Positions 24,350 to 35,092 of a DNA stretch of 64,000 nucleotides are shown here, in pieces. The stretch covers positions 186,001 through 250,000 of the forward strand of contig MQVO02000023.1 of the NCBI GenBank assembly GCA_001986395.2. The letters are read 5' to 3'. Position 1 is the first letter of the stretch. The number at the start of each line of letters is the position of its first letter. A model generated the notes under the pieces. It was not told the origin of the DNA, did no database searches, and was given only the letters and a program-made list of their open reading frames with translations. Made by a program: the position numbers and the translations under genes. The DNA is from Irpex lacteus. Lineage: Eukaryota; Basidiomycota; Agaricomycetes; Polyporales; Irpicaceae.

Positions 24350-25881
24350 CTAACTTGTGGGAGTGTGGCTATCAAGTGGCAGGTAACGATTTCTGAGTGG
24401 CTTTTGAAACACTTTGAGATAGTTAAAAATGCTCTTGTTGAGATAAAAGCTTGATAGAGAAATATAAGGACTACTACATGTGTAGAAACAAAAGTAAGCA
24501 ATCAACAAAAATAGTGTAGCCTTATATTTTCATATTGAAAGACTTACTGAGGAGTTGAATCAGATTCTTTTTGTTGTTATGGGAGAAACAAAACATCATA
24601 CTCCCAAGATATACATTCTCAAGTTTAGATACTGATTATGTGACCCTCAAGGTGATAGACGAAGTATATGTGTGTAGGAATCATGGTACCATAGTATGCA
24701 AGCTGTATCTTTGCTGATGTCCATAAATAATGCTGATTAAACTTTATCAGGTGTCAAATTACAAACAATGATCAATATTTGCTAAATACCTCCTAAAATA
24801 CTGCAGCTACTAACATTTTGAGCTTATATTCAGAATCCTGAGCAGAATCTGGTCCAGAAACCATATTTTCATTTTTGACACTTGCACAAAACTGTGTCAT
24901 GTGACACTATCTCGAAACAACCAAAAAAAAAAAAAAAGCACTCAAAGAAGTGGTAAGTCTATACTACTGCCCTCTTGAGCTATCTGAAAGAAAGCATGTG
25001 ATTATTGAGCATAGCATCCTTCAGGAACCAGTTTATTGACAAAATTATACAATTTATGTGATTTGTCTGCTTGTTTAAGCTTTGAATTGCTTACTAAACA
25101 GTATTGACCAATCTAGCTACCTCAAATATTTTGCTTCCGCAAACTTTGCGAGTTCCAATCCCTCAAAGGCCACTTTTATTTTTACCTTTCCTTTCATTCT
25201 ATTATGCTTTATAAAATACTATTAAATGAGGAAATAATCCATTGCCACATCGGTGATTTTTCTATCACTTAATATGGTGCATAATATGATGACACTCAGG
25301 TCAGCTACTATTTTACTATGCATAACCATATATTGTGAATTGAGACAAGTATACATGATGATAAATCATATTGAACATACATTCATGTTAATAGATTATC
25401 TTCCCCATTTTACAGTATTTTTCGGACACTACATGATCAAAAGTGAGCAACTTATAAAATATGACCCAAGGGAGAGTTGAATCCACAACCTTCTGAAGCA
25501 GTTGATGCGAGTTGCTTGCGCACTTGGGCGCTTTTGTCAGAGTTTGGGTGAGTTTTAATCTCAAGTCCTCATCCAATACCATCCAGCTCATATCTTTCCT
25601 CACAGACAAGATTACCTCATGGTAGTTTGACTATCTGGTAGGCCTACTCCGTAGCTATAATCTTGTAAAACAATCGTATTAAATTATCAAGGTTTGGGCT
25701 CTCTATTCATCAAATACTGATTTCCATAAAAAAGTGCCCAACTACAAATGTTTCTAATGGAACTTGTTACTCAGTAACAGAAGGCACATTCCCACGGATT
25801 CACAGCAGGTCCCATTACCAACAAAACCTAACAGATCCTGACCGAACAGAGACGATTATCTTTGTTACACTCAGAAATTGT
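24350..25881 (+). mobile_element. Third copy of the ACGATTCCTGAG-type element, diverged
   Basis: The B end (CTAACTTGTGGGAGTG, then ACGATTTCTGAG at 24386) and the A end (ACGATTATC..CTCAGAAATTGT at 25852-25881) bound about 1.5 kb in the same orientation as the right copy. Tips differ from the paired copies by one or two bases. Two B-box-like modules (25146 plus, 25473 minus) lie inside. No coding capacity. Confidence 0.65.
25146..25165 (+). other. tRNA-like B-box module
   Basis: TTGCGAGTTCCAATCCCTCA carries a B-box-like core inside the third element copy; the minus strand near 25473-25492 holds a weaker one. Confidence 0.4.
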
Positions 25882-26060
25882 AATTGGCATATGGTCATAA
25901 ATCACAATAGGCTTGGAAAATGTGTTGTATTTCCGATACAACATTCAATTTCTCTCACACGAGCTTGGATAGTGAAGAGACTAGGCAAGCTTTTAATGCT
26001 CTCGTTTTATGAGGAGATTACCAGTGGTAAGAGTCAAGAGTCAGTACCAGATAAAGATGA

Positions 26061-26105
26061 CTTGTTTTGAGCAGGCCGGCAAGCGGCAAGGATACAATTT
26101 CTGAG
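26061..26105 (+). mobile_element. Isolated B-type terminus
   Basis: GCAGGCCGGCAAGCGGCA followed by ACAATTTCTGAG matches the extended B end of the right copy (19586), including the GGCCGGCAAGCGGCA block. No A end was found downstream. Confidence 0.55.
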
Positions 26106-26179
26106 TATATAATCTGTTCTACACCATCACATATCAATATTACAATGGTAGAAGTTTAATATTTTAAACATAATTTATT

Positions 26180-27640
26180 AAATTTTGTTAACAGATTTTG
26201 TTACCTTTGTTACTGAAGTAAGCAGTAATACTTACTCTCATTGCAGTTGTATTCCTACTCTAGTTGAGTCTTTCATTGTATTCTAAATATATCAAAAGCT
26301 GTGAATCAATAAACATATATTCACTTAAGTAGTATTTTTGGTAGTAGTCTAAGTATCTATCAGTGTGGAGCGCAAAATTTATCTTTCCAAAGTGCTCGAT
26401 TTGCTTATTATAGTAATTTTTATAGCTCTACTCAATTCAAATATCAACCCAAAGTAGTCAAAGCTTTCATCTTTTGAATTTATAGCAAATTAAAATTTGT
26501 TACTGCTATTACTCAAATAGTGAGCATTGTTTGCCTTAGTAAGACTCTCACACTTATATAATGCAATACTTAGAGTTACTCTCCACATTAATCAAAACAA
26601 TTGTTTTTGCTTTTTTGAACATCAAATTTTGTAATACTTATCACTTAAAAATTAATCTTGTCTACTACGGTAGTACATTTATACACATTTAGTAATACTT
26701 CAAGACATGATATAATAGCATTTATAGTAATACAATTTTTGTACATTGAATCTTTAAGAAGTCAGATTTTTCTACTCTCACTAATCAAATGACAATATTG
26801 ACTAGTGTAGAAACAGCTTTATACTCACCTAATAGCACTTACAAACTTACCTCATGTACAATTCACAATGATTACATTTTTATTACTTGAATACTTTATA
26901 AACGCTTTTTATTACTCTTATTACCTGAATAAGCAATACTACTTGCTCTATAATACTCTTATACTTATGTAGTAATACTCTAAATGTATTCTAGACATCA
27001 ATCAGAGTGACTCTAATACATTGAGGTTTGCTACTTTTGTTACTCAGGTAAGTGATATTACTTACCTTTGTTATGATCTCATACTTATAATAACTCAATT
27101 TTCAACTTACTTTTGATATGACCAAATATAATAATGAAGTTTATAGCTATTATACTTGGTTAGTAATATTTTTGTTGCTCTCACTAATCAAATGATATTA
27201 TTAGCTATCTATCACAGTAATAGTCTTATACATTGCTAATAACATTCCTACACTTACCTCAAACATGATCTATAATGATCAAGATTTGTTTTGAGTTTTC
27301 TATAAATCAAACTTTCTTACTTTTGTTACTGAAATAACTAACAATACTTACACTCTAATGCTCCCATACTTACTCAGTAACTCTCTAGACTTACAGCAGA
27401 CATTGATCAAAGTAATTCAATTTTTTGTTTTTTGAAAATTGCTAAATTGAGTTTTGTCACTTTTGTTACTCAAGTAAGTAATATTGATTATCTTCATTAC
27501 AACCTTCATTATGATCTCATACCTATCTCAGTTGTACTTTCAATCTACAGATATAATTAAAGAAATAAGCAATTTATGAGTTTGACACTTAGTAAGTGAC
27601 ATTTTATTATATTAATTACTCAAATAATAAGTGTGTATTT
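26180..27640. repeat. Degenerate repeats rich in GTTACT and AGTAAGTAA
   Basis: A motif close to TTTTGTTACTCAAGTAAGTA recurs near 26197, 26494, 26909, 27030, 27304 and 27455 with intervals of about 120-415 bases. The same motif occurs inside the paired elements near 17560 and 20731. It looks like a decayed tandem or satellite-like array; the unit length cannot be fixed by eye. Confidence 0.5.
26224..26359. repeat. About 136-bp repeat, copy 2 (uninterrupted)
   Basis: Direct copy of 19452-19587, continuing into unrelated DNA (ATCAGTGTGG) where copy 1 is followed by the element end. It marks the element boundary. Confidence 0.8.
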
Positions 27641-27828
27641 ACTCAAGCATCACTCTCAAACTTACTCTACTTACACTTTAAATGCATGCTGAGACTATCC
27701 TAATAAGCATGCATTAACCATCTATGAAAGAAAGCATTTATTAGTTTTAAAAATGCTACAGTCAAAATATAGCCTGAGTTTAGCTTCATTTGAGCTGATG
27801 TGAGCATGCTGAAGCTAATCCATGGACA

Positions 27829-27912
27829 GGCGCCCACAAAACGGTGCCTGCTCATGAAACAGCCTCATCTGTATTATGCCATTCCCAAGGCCTCAAGTTC
27901 AAATCCTACTGA
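27829..27912 (+). other. GCGCC hairpin plus tRNA-like B box
   Basis: CAGGCGCC and GGTGCCTG form an 8-bp stem with one wobble pair. About 40 bases later CTCAAGTTCAAATCCTACTG contains a good B-box core (GTTCAAATC). This is the same pairing of modules seen in the element copies. Confidence 0.45.
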
Positions 27913-28290
27913 GGGAAAATTCTTTTCAGCTCAAACATTGCTTATTTCGACCCGGAAAAATCGCACAAAAATCAGAATGTATTCAAGAACCATTATTAGA
28001 TATTTGCTACGCATTAATATATCATGTGACATGATACATCACCAATGATCAGTGAGTCTTCTGTCTCTGTTTTGAGGTATTTCCTGTATTTCCATATTTA
28101 GATGTTGTTTGATTGGCATCAAATTACACCCAGGCATGCTCCTCATATTCTAGATTGCTGGGCTCAGATTTGGTGCAAATTTATACAGGTGTTCAAGAGA
28201 TATCTGAAGATCTTTGCTAGATCTAGTTAGATCTGACATTGATAAGCATTTTGTGCAAGATCTAGCCATCAGTATGACATAATTCTTATA

Positions 28291-28324
28291 GATCCATGAT
28301 CCCAGAAGATCCATGATCCCAGAA
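28291..28324. repeat. 17-bp direct tandem duplication
   Basis: GATCCATGATCCCAGAA is repeated twice without a gap. Confidence 0.85.
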
Positions 28325-28679
28325 GCTCATAGATCATATCCAAACAAAGTTGTCATTAGCCAATCAGAGACCACCATCAATTTGATGCCTCATCACAACT
28401 GTACAAACGATCAAATAAGTGCCCAAATCAGCGCCCATGATCTATATCTAATCTTGATGCCATCACCTGGCCACACTCATATCATGTATGCTGATTGGAT
28501 CAGTTGTACTCCTACTTTTTCAATGTGGCCACTTTTCAAGCTGTTACGCTTTGGGCGCTTAATTAATGATGCCATCAATGTAGACCATAAGCACTTCTTA
28601 TCCGGTAGCTAGAAGTCAGTGAAATGTATGTGTACAATACTTTGAAAGTGGGCCAACAACGGCTACTAACATGTTTGTA

Positions 28680-29373
28680 GTCCTAGCACTGCGTATCTGC
28701 CAATATTTTCCCGCCGGAAAAATGCGAAGAAGATGGAACATAAAAGGTAGGATAGTTCTCACACTTTCCACGCGAAAAAATGAGTCGCAAAACAATAGTT
28801 TTTCGCGAGCCTTTCGTTGCGCGCAAAGTGCACGGTGAAATGCTTCCTTTGGTAGTCTATTTGGCCGAACATTTTCTCTACAGTACTAAGAACGCTTTGT
28901 ATGCTACTTTTTTGTCCAACAAAATATGACATCGTTTGCCCCTAAAAAGGGAACCTGATCACCGACATTTTTCCGCGCTGCAATAGTGCCTTTTTTCGCT
29001 CGTGCGCATGTACCTTTTGTTTTCCAGAAATATGACAGCGAAAATGTGTGGTTTGTCCTTGTATTTTCTCGACGAGATTAGGAGACATTTTAGCTGCCAT
29101 TTTGACGTCGCCCAAAGGTTTGTCGCAAGTGATACATTTTTCCCTTCCTTTGCCCGTCCGTTTTGTTAAGAGACGAAGGCTCCATTTAATCACTCATTTT
29201 GTCGCAGCTTTTTTGTCGAGAATTCGAAGGCTCAAAGAAATATTCTGCGGTCAGATTTCAACCAGTGAGCTTTGGCAAGAGCATTTATGAATTACGAAGA
29301 TTGTATAACAAAGGTTAATACGAAAAATTTGTCGTCGGGTATCTAGTTGTCGTCGACATCCATCGACGATCCG
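28680..29373. other. Island-to-gene transition, nothing recognised
   Basis: CG-containing sequence with many CGCGAAAA/TTTTCGCG-like words replaces the AT-rich repeats. No domain-bearing frame was found on either strand. Confidence 0.4.
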
Positions 29374-31166
29374 TCATCCGTCCATATCCACGTCCATTGC
29401 ATCATCAACGTGGCTTATAGGGTCAACGTTCATTGCGTCGTTGTCACCGCTTACGGGGTCAACGTCCATATAATCTTCGTCGATGTCCATGCAATCTACG
29501 ACATCCACATTCTTGGTCTCGAGATAGAGGTTGCCGGCGGTGGCGGAGTCAATGAGGGGAGTGCGGGTGCTGTAGACGACCGCGGTGGTGCTATAGACAA
29601 GCGAGCTGGAACCGCTTCCGTCCCGAATATACGTGACAGCAACTTCGGCTTCTGTAGAAGTCAGCATCAATAGCATTTGGGTAGATAGAAGCGAGAAAAC
29701 ATACTCTTATACTGCTCGATGCAATTTGCGGCGTGATTTATTTCCTCCTTCAATCGGCGACCCTCCCTGATGGGGGTGGCATGGAACTTGAAGACTCCCA
29801 TGACATCCTCCGCCCCAATGGTTAACACGATAGAAGGGGCATTGAGCTCCTCCTTCAGCAGACGGCCCTTGTCGATGGTGATGGTGATACGAGTCGACTT
29901 GCTGGTGACCTTGCTGGAAATAGAGACATCCAAGGCACCGGCGGCGTCGACGTTGAAGATGACCTCGATTCGAAGAACACCACGAGATGCGAGAGGGATG
30001 CCCTTTGTGTAAGCACACTTATCCTTGTGCACTTGGAGGAGCACGGCAGGCTGTTTGTCGGCGTACGTAGAGAAGGTCTCGTAGTTCGTCGTGGGGAGGG
30101 TAGTGTTACACTTGATGAGGGCGGATATGACACCATTAACGGTCACGATACCGAGAGAGAGGGGAGCAACATCGAGCAAAAGCAAGACCTGAGCCTCCTC
30201 AGAGATGTCGCCAGAAAGGATGACAACCTGGACAGCAGTACCGTGGGCAGCAGCCTGGTCGGAGTTGATGGACTCATGGGGCTCCTTGCCATCGAAGAAG
30301 TCAGAGATGAGCTTAGCGATACGGGGGATACGAGTGGAACCATCGACGAGGACAATCTCGTGGGCGTTATCCTTGTCGGTCTTAAAGTCACGGAGGACCT
30401 TCTCGACGGGCTCAAGGGTGGAGCGGAAGGAATCCTGGCAGAGCTCCTCGAAACGAGCACGGGTGATGATGGTGTAGAAATCGATACCCTCGAAAAGAGA
30501 GTCGATCTCGATAGTGGTATGGGTGGCAGAGGAGAGGGTACGCTTAGCACGCTCGCAAGCGGTACGGAGACGACGGAGGGCACGGGGGTTGGAACAGAGA
30601 TTTTTCTTGTGTTTCCGCTCAAACTCCTGGACGAAGTGGTTGACGAGACGGCTCTCGGGGTTATCGCTACCAAGGCGAGTGTCACCAGCGGTGGCCTTCA
30701 CCTCGAAGATACCCTTCTCGACGGTTCCTCCACCCAGATCGAAGACGAGCATGTGATGCTCGCCGACGGCCTTCTTGCCAAGACCGTAGGCGACGCTGAC
30801 AGCCGTAGGCTCGTTGGTGGTACGGAGGACGTTGAGACCGGAGATGGTGCCGGCTTCCTTGGTGGCTTGACATTGCGGGTCGTCGAAGTCTGATGTGACG
30901 ATGGTGCACCCACGGACGATCTTCGCGCCGTCTTCAGTCTGTTTCGTACTCTCCTGTAACTGGCAGGCCTCTCTTGTCTCGTGCTCTTTGCAGACAACCT
31001 CACAGTTGGATAGACTTACCTCAAGACTCCCTTCGTCCACCAAAGCCGTACCCACCATATCACTACCCACTCGATCCCAAGTAACTCTCACCCAATAGCC
31101 TTTCCCCCCCGGTCTGCCCTCCTTGTGTTGCGTTCCGTCGGCTACTACAGTTTCGACGGTTGACAC
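29374..31166 (-). CDS. Degenerate HSP70-derived protein with acidic C-terminal tail
   Basis: Exon 29705-31166 (5' end unresolved) joins through a 53-base GTATGT..CTACAG intron, in phase 1, to exon 29374-29651; about 579 codons from the last upstream position in frame. Cytosolic HSP70 is unmistakable from [55 protein letters not shown] to GSTRIPRI and [15 protein letters not shown]. The N-terminal quarter with the first phosphate loop (GIDLGTT) is replaced by unrelated sequence. About eight residues after FDLGGGT and a segment of the substrate-binding sheet are deleted, and VGGSTRIP reads VDGSTRIP. ATPase and chaperone function are therefore unlikely. The tail exon adds [15 protein letters not shown] acidic repeats. 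It may be an expressed neofunctionalised copy or a young pseudogene; no stop interrupts it. Confidence 0.65.
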
Positions 31167-34031
31167 GTCTGCAAGGGCTTCGCAGACAAAGTAACGAAGC
31201 CGGACGAGAAGTTGAGACTAGAAGGCCGAAGGTCAGTCGCAGAGTCTGTTGGGGCCATGCGCTCATACTCACGGAAGAATTTGGCATGCTGCGAGGTATA
31301 TTGAGCGGTTTTGTAGCGATGAGTTGTAGGTCACAGGTCGAATTGCGCGAATGACAAGAGCAGCACGCGTTTGGGTTGCTTGACTGGCTCGGCGCTGTTT
31401 GTTCGTGTAGTGGGCTGTGGGCGCCGAAGCGCTGTAAACACCAGCCACGGTCTACCGCGATCAAGTAAGCATACCACCATTTTATGAGTGGAACACCCTG
31501 ACCTTGAGCTTGATACCTTCCTGAGCAGCGCGAGCGATCCGCTATACAAGTGTTTCTACTTGCACCACTTGTCAAGCAACGAAGAATGCCCGCGATCGCT
31601 GTCCGGGAGGTCGTCGTCTGCGGTCACGAACAAGAGACTCTCGTGACGAGGTATTAGGACCTGGAATACGAACGTTCGACACGGGCATACACGCCGTAAG
31701 GAGGAAGCGAGAGCTGTTATTCGGGGTTTGGCTGACCTTTGAAGATAAAACACGCGCGTAATGACAATCTTGGCCCGGCGACATCCGTCTGCTGAGGTAC
31801 AAGTCAGGACCCCCCGCTGATGCAAAATCTCGATATACAACCACGATTCCCTTCTGTGGAACCGAAACCTATGTCGCGATCGAAGGCGTTAGCTGTTAGC
31901 TAACCAGTAGTTCGATTTTACGCTACACACCTTGATTTACGACCTTGACTTCCGACACTACCGGGATGGCGCAAGCTGGGTAATCTCTTCCAAAGCGTGC
32001 TTGGCGTGACTTGACCTCATGTGCATTCCCAGCATAAATTTCTTGCAAGTACGAGTATAGACTCTGACCCCTTGTCCGGTCTTACACAGAAAGCCCAATT
32101 CGAGTCGAAGCTGCTCCATGTACACCGGCACCGGTTCTGCATCATATAAACAACGACTTACCCTTGTGGCCAGCAGTCCGCCCCGGTGACACAGAAATCC
32201 AGCATGGCACGTCAATTGTTTACATACTCGATGTCACTTATCAACGTGCACTTCCGTATCATTCGCGAGTGCAGGTAAAGGATCGGCCACTGATTACTAT
32301 GTCTAGGTCGGTAGCTAGAGACGTTCCTCTCGGTCCGCAATTCTGCTAGTTGGCTAAGTTCTACAGACAGCTGTCAAAGCATGTACGGTGCGACAGCCGG
32401 GCTAGCACTTACGAATTGTTATGGCAAATACGGGTGAATGATGCCTGGAGGTTCATACTTGCCGCACTGCCGTTCGTCGGGAGGCCATAGACGTCGACGC
32501 ACTCGATACTTGACCCACTCCTGCCTTGCTATCCTCTGGTACCCGCCCGACCCTCTGCCTCTTCCCCCTTCCGCCCTTAGAGTCCTACCCTGAAATCTCA
32601 GGGTTCCTCCGATGGCTAAGGCGTGCATACCGCGGTGAAAGCATCCTTTAACTCACGCATATTTCTCTTGCATCTTTCTTCCACGTTTAATAACTCGTCT
32701 GGTACCCAGGTAACTAGATTTCAAGGGTCTGATATGTGTTAGAAGGGAGCTACGGTTCGGAAAGAGCTTACTTATGCACATCGGGGCCCTACCCGCGGCC
32801 ATGGTCGGTCGAGGTGGCATCCTGTCTCTACTTTCCCGTTGACTTTCGGTATTTTGTTTGGAATACAGGAGCTTCGCGGCCGACCCGCGACAAAATGAAC
32901 ACTGTATGTTCTCTGGGAAAAACGTCGCACAGAACGGCTTTGTGGGTTAGGGGATGCGGGTTGCAGGATGCTACGCTTGGTAAGAAAGATTGCACAGATA
33001 GCTGGAGAAGCATTGACTTACAGTAAATCCATGAGAGTTTATCCAGAATCTGCAGCATTGCCTCCTCGTATACTTCGCGGCCGGAATGTCAGAAAGCGAA
33101 CCAGCAATGACACTTGCAACGCGTAGCTCTTCCAAGGGGGAATCTTCAAGGTGAGCTTCACGGCGATGCCGAGAATAGTGCCAGAACCTACAGTCTTTTC
33201 GCACAGAGAGCGGGGCTGATTATACACAGGGGGTTTGGTCCTCCTCCCTCAGGAGCAGCGGCAGCTCATCCATTTTGGTTGTGTTGAGTCAACTCTTGTG
33301 CGATGATTAGTCAACCTACTCACACAAGGCATACACCGCAACGCAATTCAAGGCCTAGTCTGGTATACGATGACGGCCACACCGACGACCTGCCCTGAGT
33401 CCCCCAGATAACGAGAAAGTGGTCTTCAGGTCTGTTGCGCCGATTATTCGCCTAGCTTTGATGAGCTACAGCAGAGGAATGTATATCCCTCTGGAGAAGA
33501 GTCGATGAGTTGTGACCCAAGATTAGAGGTCGAGCCTTTTCAGTGTAGCAGTGGCCCGTAACAGAAAGCTAAGCTCGAGATTCAGGGCAACTTCGATGGC
33601 ATTGTGCTGTTCCAAGTGCTGTGGCCGCTATGAAGACCTGGGGGTGGTTTACTGGACAGCCAAAATTCTCAGCCCTAGAGCGCCGGGGAAACACGTGCAG
33701 CGACCGCACACACCCGTGCAACTGGAATATATGATTATATTACCGACGACCTCGTACACAGCGCGCAAAAGTCATCTCAAATAGGGATAAAGTCGAATAA
33801 AATTGTCCCTACATTGCAATTCAAAGCAAGAGTACCGGTGCTACTACATTAGGAGAACAAGAGCTGATAATCAAAGAAGAGAGCGAGTGTAAAGCGAAGG
33901 ACAACTTGCAGGACAAGAACGAGATAGATAACAAAACGGGTGTATGCTCTGAGAATAGCAAGGGAAGCAGCGACATTGGTGGCAAAAGCACGAGGGAGAA
34001 TGACAAGAGCGAGTTTAGGGGTGTGTTGAGA
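31167..34031. other. No gene supported
   Basis: Several minus-strand frames of 80-170 codons (for example 31063-31575, 31572-31844 and 31958-32215) have mixed composition but no motif. Some may be upstream exons of the HSP70 derivative, since an acceptor (CTTGCAG) lies just upstream of 31168, but no donor could be assigned. Confidence 0.45.
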
Positions 34032-34544
34032 CTATTGGCTGTCAGCGCTGAACCGGCTGCGAGTCACAGCCCAGCCTTGGTGGGAAAGCGGGTAGATGGG
34101 GGCACTCGTAGCAGGGGAGACAGAGGTATCGTTCAAAGCCTAAAAAGCGGGTTAGAGTAGAGTGGGTGTGCTTCAGTAGGTGCAATGCTTGCCTGCAGCT
34201 GCCGAGTGGTAACCTTTCTGTTGACAGCAGTGAAAGAGACGCGTCCCTCGTACTCTGCCGGCGTACGGATCACGAGAGCTACTGGTTTACCGGGACGTAA
34301 GATGCCATCTTTGGGCTCGCAGTGAATTGTAAACGGCTGAGGAAATGTGAGCAGCTGCGGCTGGAATAAGAGCTTCACTGCCTACAATTGGTTTCTCCTC
34401 TCCTGAGAGAGTACTTTCAGACGGCTGCACAGCATCCGCTGTGATTGCCAGTTCGCCATCGAGGACGACGAAGACTCTTCCAACCTCCCTACCGTCTTGG
34501 AACCACCATCGCGTAAGAGCTTCGACAAGGTTTAAGAACGGCAT
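34032..34544 (-). CDS. Small hypothetical protein, possible GC-AG intron
   Basis: Unrecognised. Exons 34386-34544, 34193-34336 and 34032-34139 join in phase 0 to give at least 136 residues. The first intron is GTAGGC..CCTCAG. The second has the donor CAG/GCAAGC and ends CTAAC..TTTTTAG, a good GC-AG intron with a clear branch site; without it the frame ends at 34133. The protein contains RWWFQDGREVGRVFVVLDGE and a stretch with LRPGKPVALVIRTP that could be an Ig-like beta sandwich. The in-frame ATG at 34544 is used, but the frame is open upstream to about 34610, so an earlier exon is possible. Confidence 0.4.
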
Positions 34545-35092
34545 GGTGATGGTGATGGTCGGAAGGAAGGTATCATTTGCCACGCTGGCAGCCCTCAGGC
34601 AGCAGACCTCGGCGCTCGCGTGGTGTTAGGTCGCCCTGCCGGCGACCGAACTCCTCATGAAACTTAGCGGCCGCGGAGCTGGTAGCAACGGATATGTATG
34701 TGATTGCACGCTGACGCGATCGTCTCCGTCGGAAACGAGAGATCATCCATTATCTAAGGCATTGAGTGCCTTGCTGGAGGCTGTATTTCGAACTCGACCT
34801 TAGTAGCCGTCCTTCTACGATCTGTAACTAGAAGATTCAACGTACACAGAAGGCTACTTACAGCGGAGAAACTCTACTTCCTTCTCCCTTTGTATCTTCA
34901 GTACCCATGAGCATGAGGACTCGTAAAGCCTTGCTGCGTCGGCTTTTCTTGCTCGTCTATCTAATGACTGGTTCGTGAAGAGGATTGTTTTGGACAGTTT
35001 AGAATCGTGTACCGACGGATGGTGTATGAGCATGAATTGTGCGGGGAGCCAGTTACTAATACATGAGTTGCGCTCCAACCAATTACTTTCGT
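34545..35092. other. Intergenic
   Basis: No supported gene. It may contain upstream exons of the 34032-34544 gene and the 3' region of the BTB gene. Confidence 0.4.

Larger units (their letters stand above)
10400..28680. other. AT-rich, gene-empty island of nested mobile DNA
   Basis: Composition changes visibly near 10.4 kb to AT-rich sequence with long A/T runs and no credible host exon, and returns near 28.7 kb. Everything recognisable inside is mobile or repetitive: a solo LTR, a copia fragment, transposase debris, a MITE, elements sharing ACGATTCCTGAG termini, tRNA-like B-box modules and degenerate TTACT/AGTAA-rich repeats. Stretches not listed separately (for example 12.0-12.9, 14.3-16.1 and 27.7-28.3 kb) show nothing I can name. 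Silenced heterochromatin is a likely but unproven state. Confidence 0.7.

Noticed and set aside
11420..27912. tRNA genes suggested by B-box sequences
   Set aside because: No acceptor stem, A box at proper distance or anticodon arm could be paired with any of them.
30027..30893. 288-codon plus-strand frame opposite the HSP70 derivative
   Set aside because: Long antisense frames opposite HSP70 coding sequence are a known by-product of its codon usage, and have been misannotated as a glutamate dehydrogenase-like protein in the past. The minus strand carries clear HSP70 motifs.
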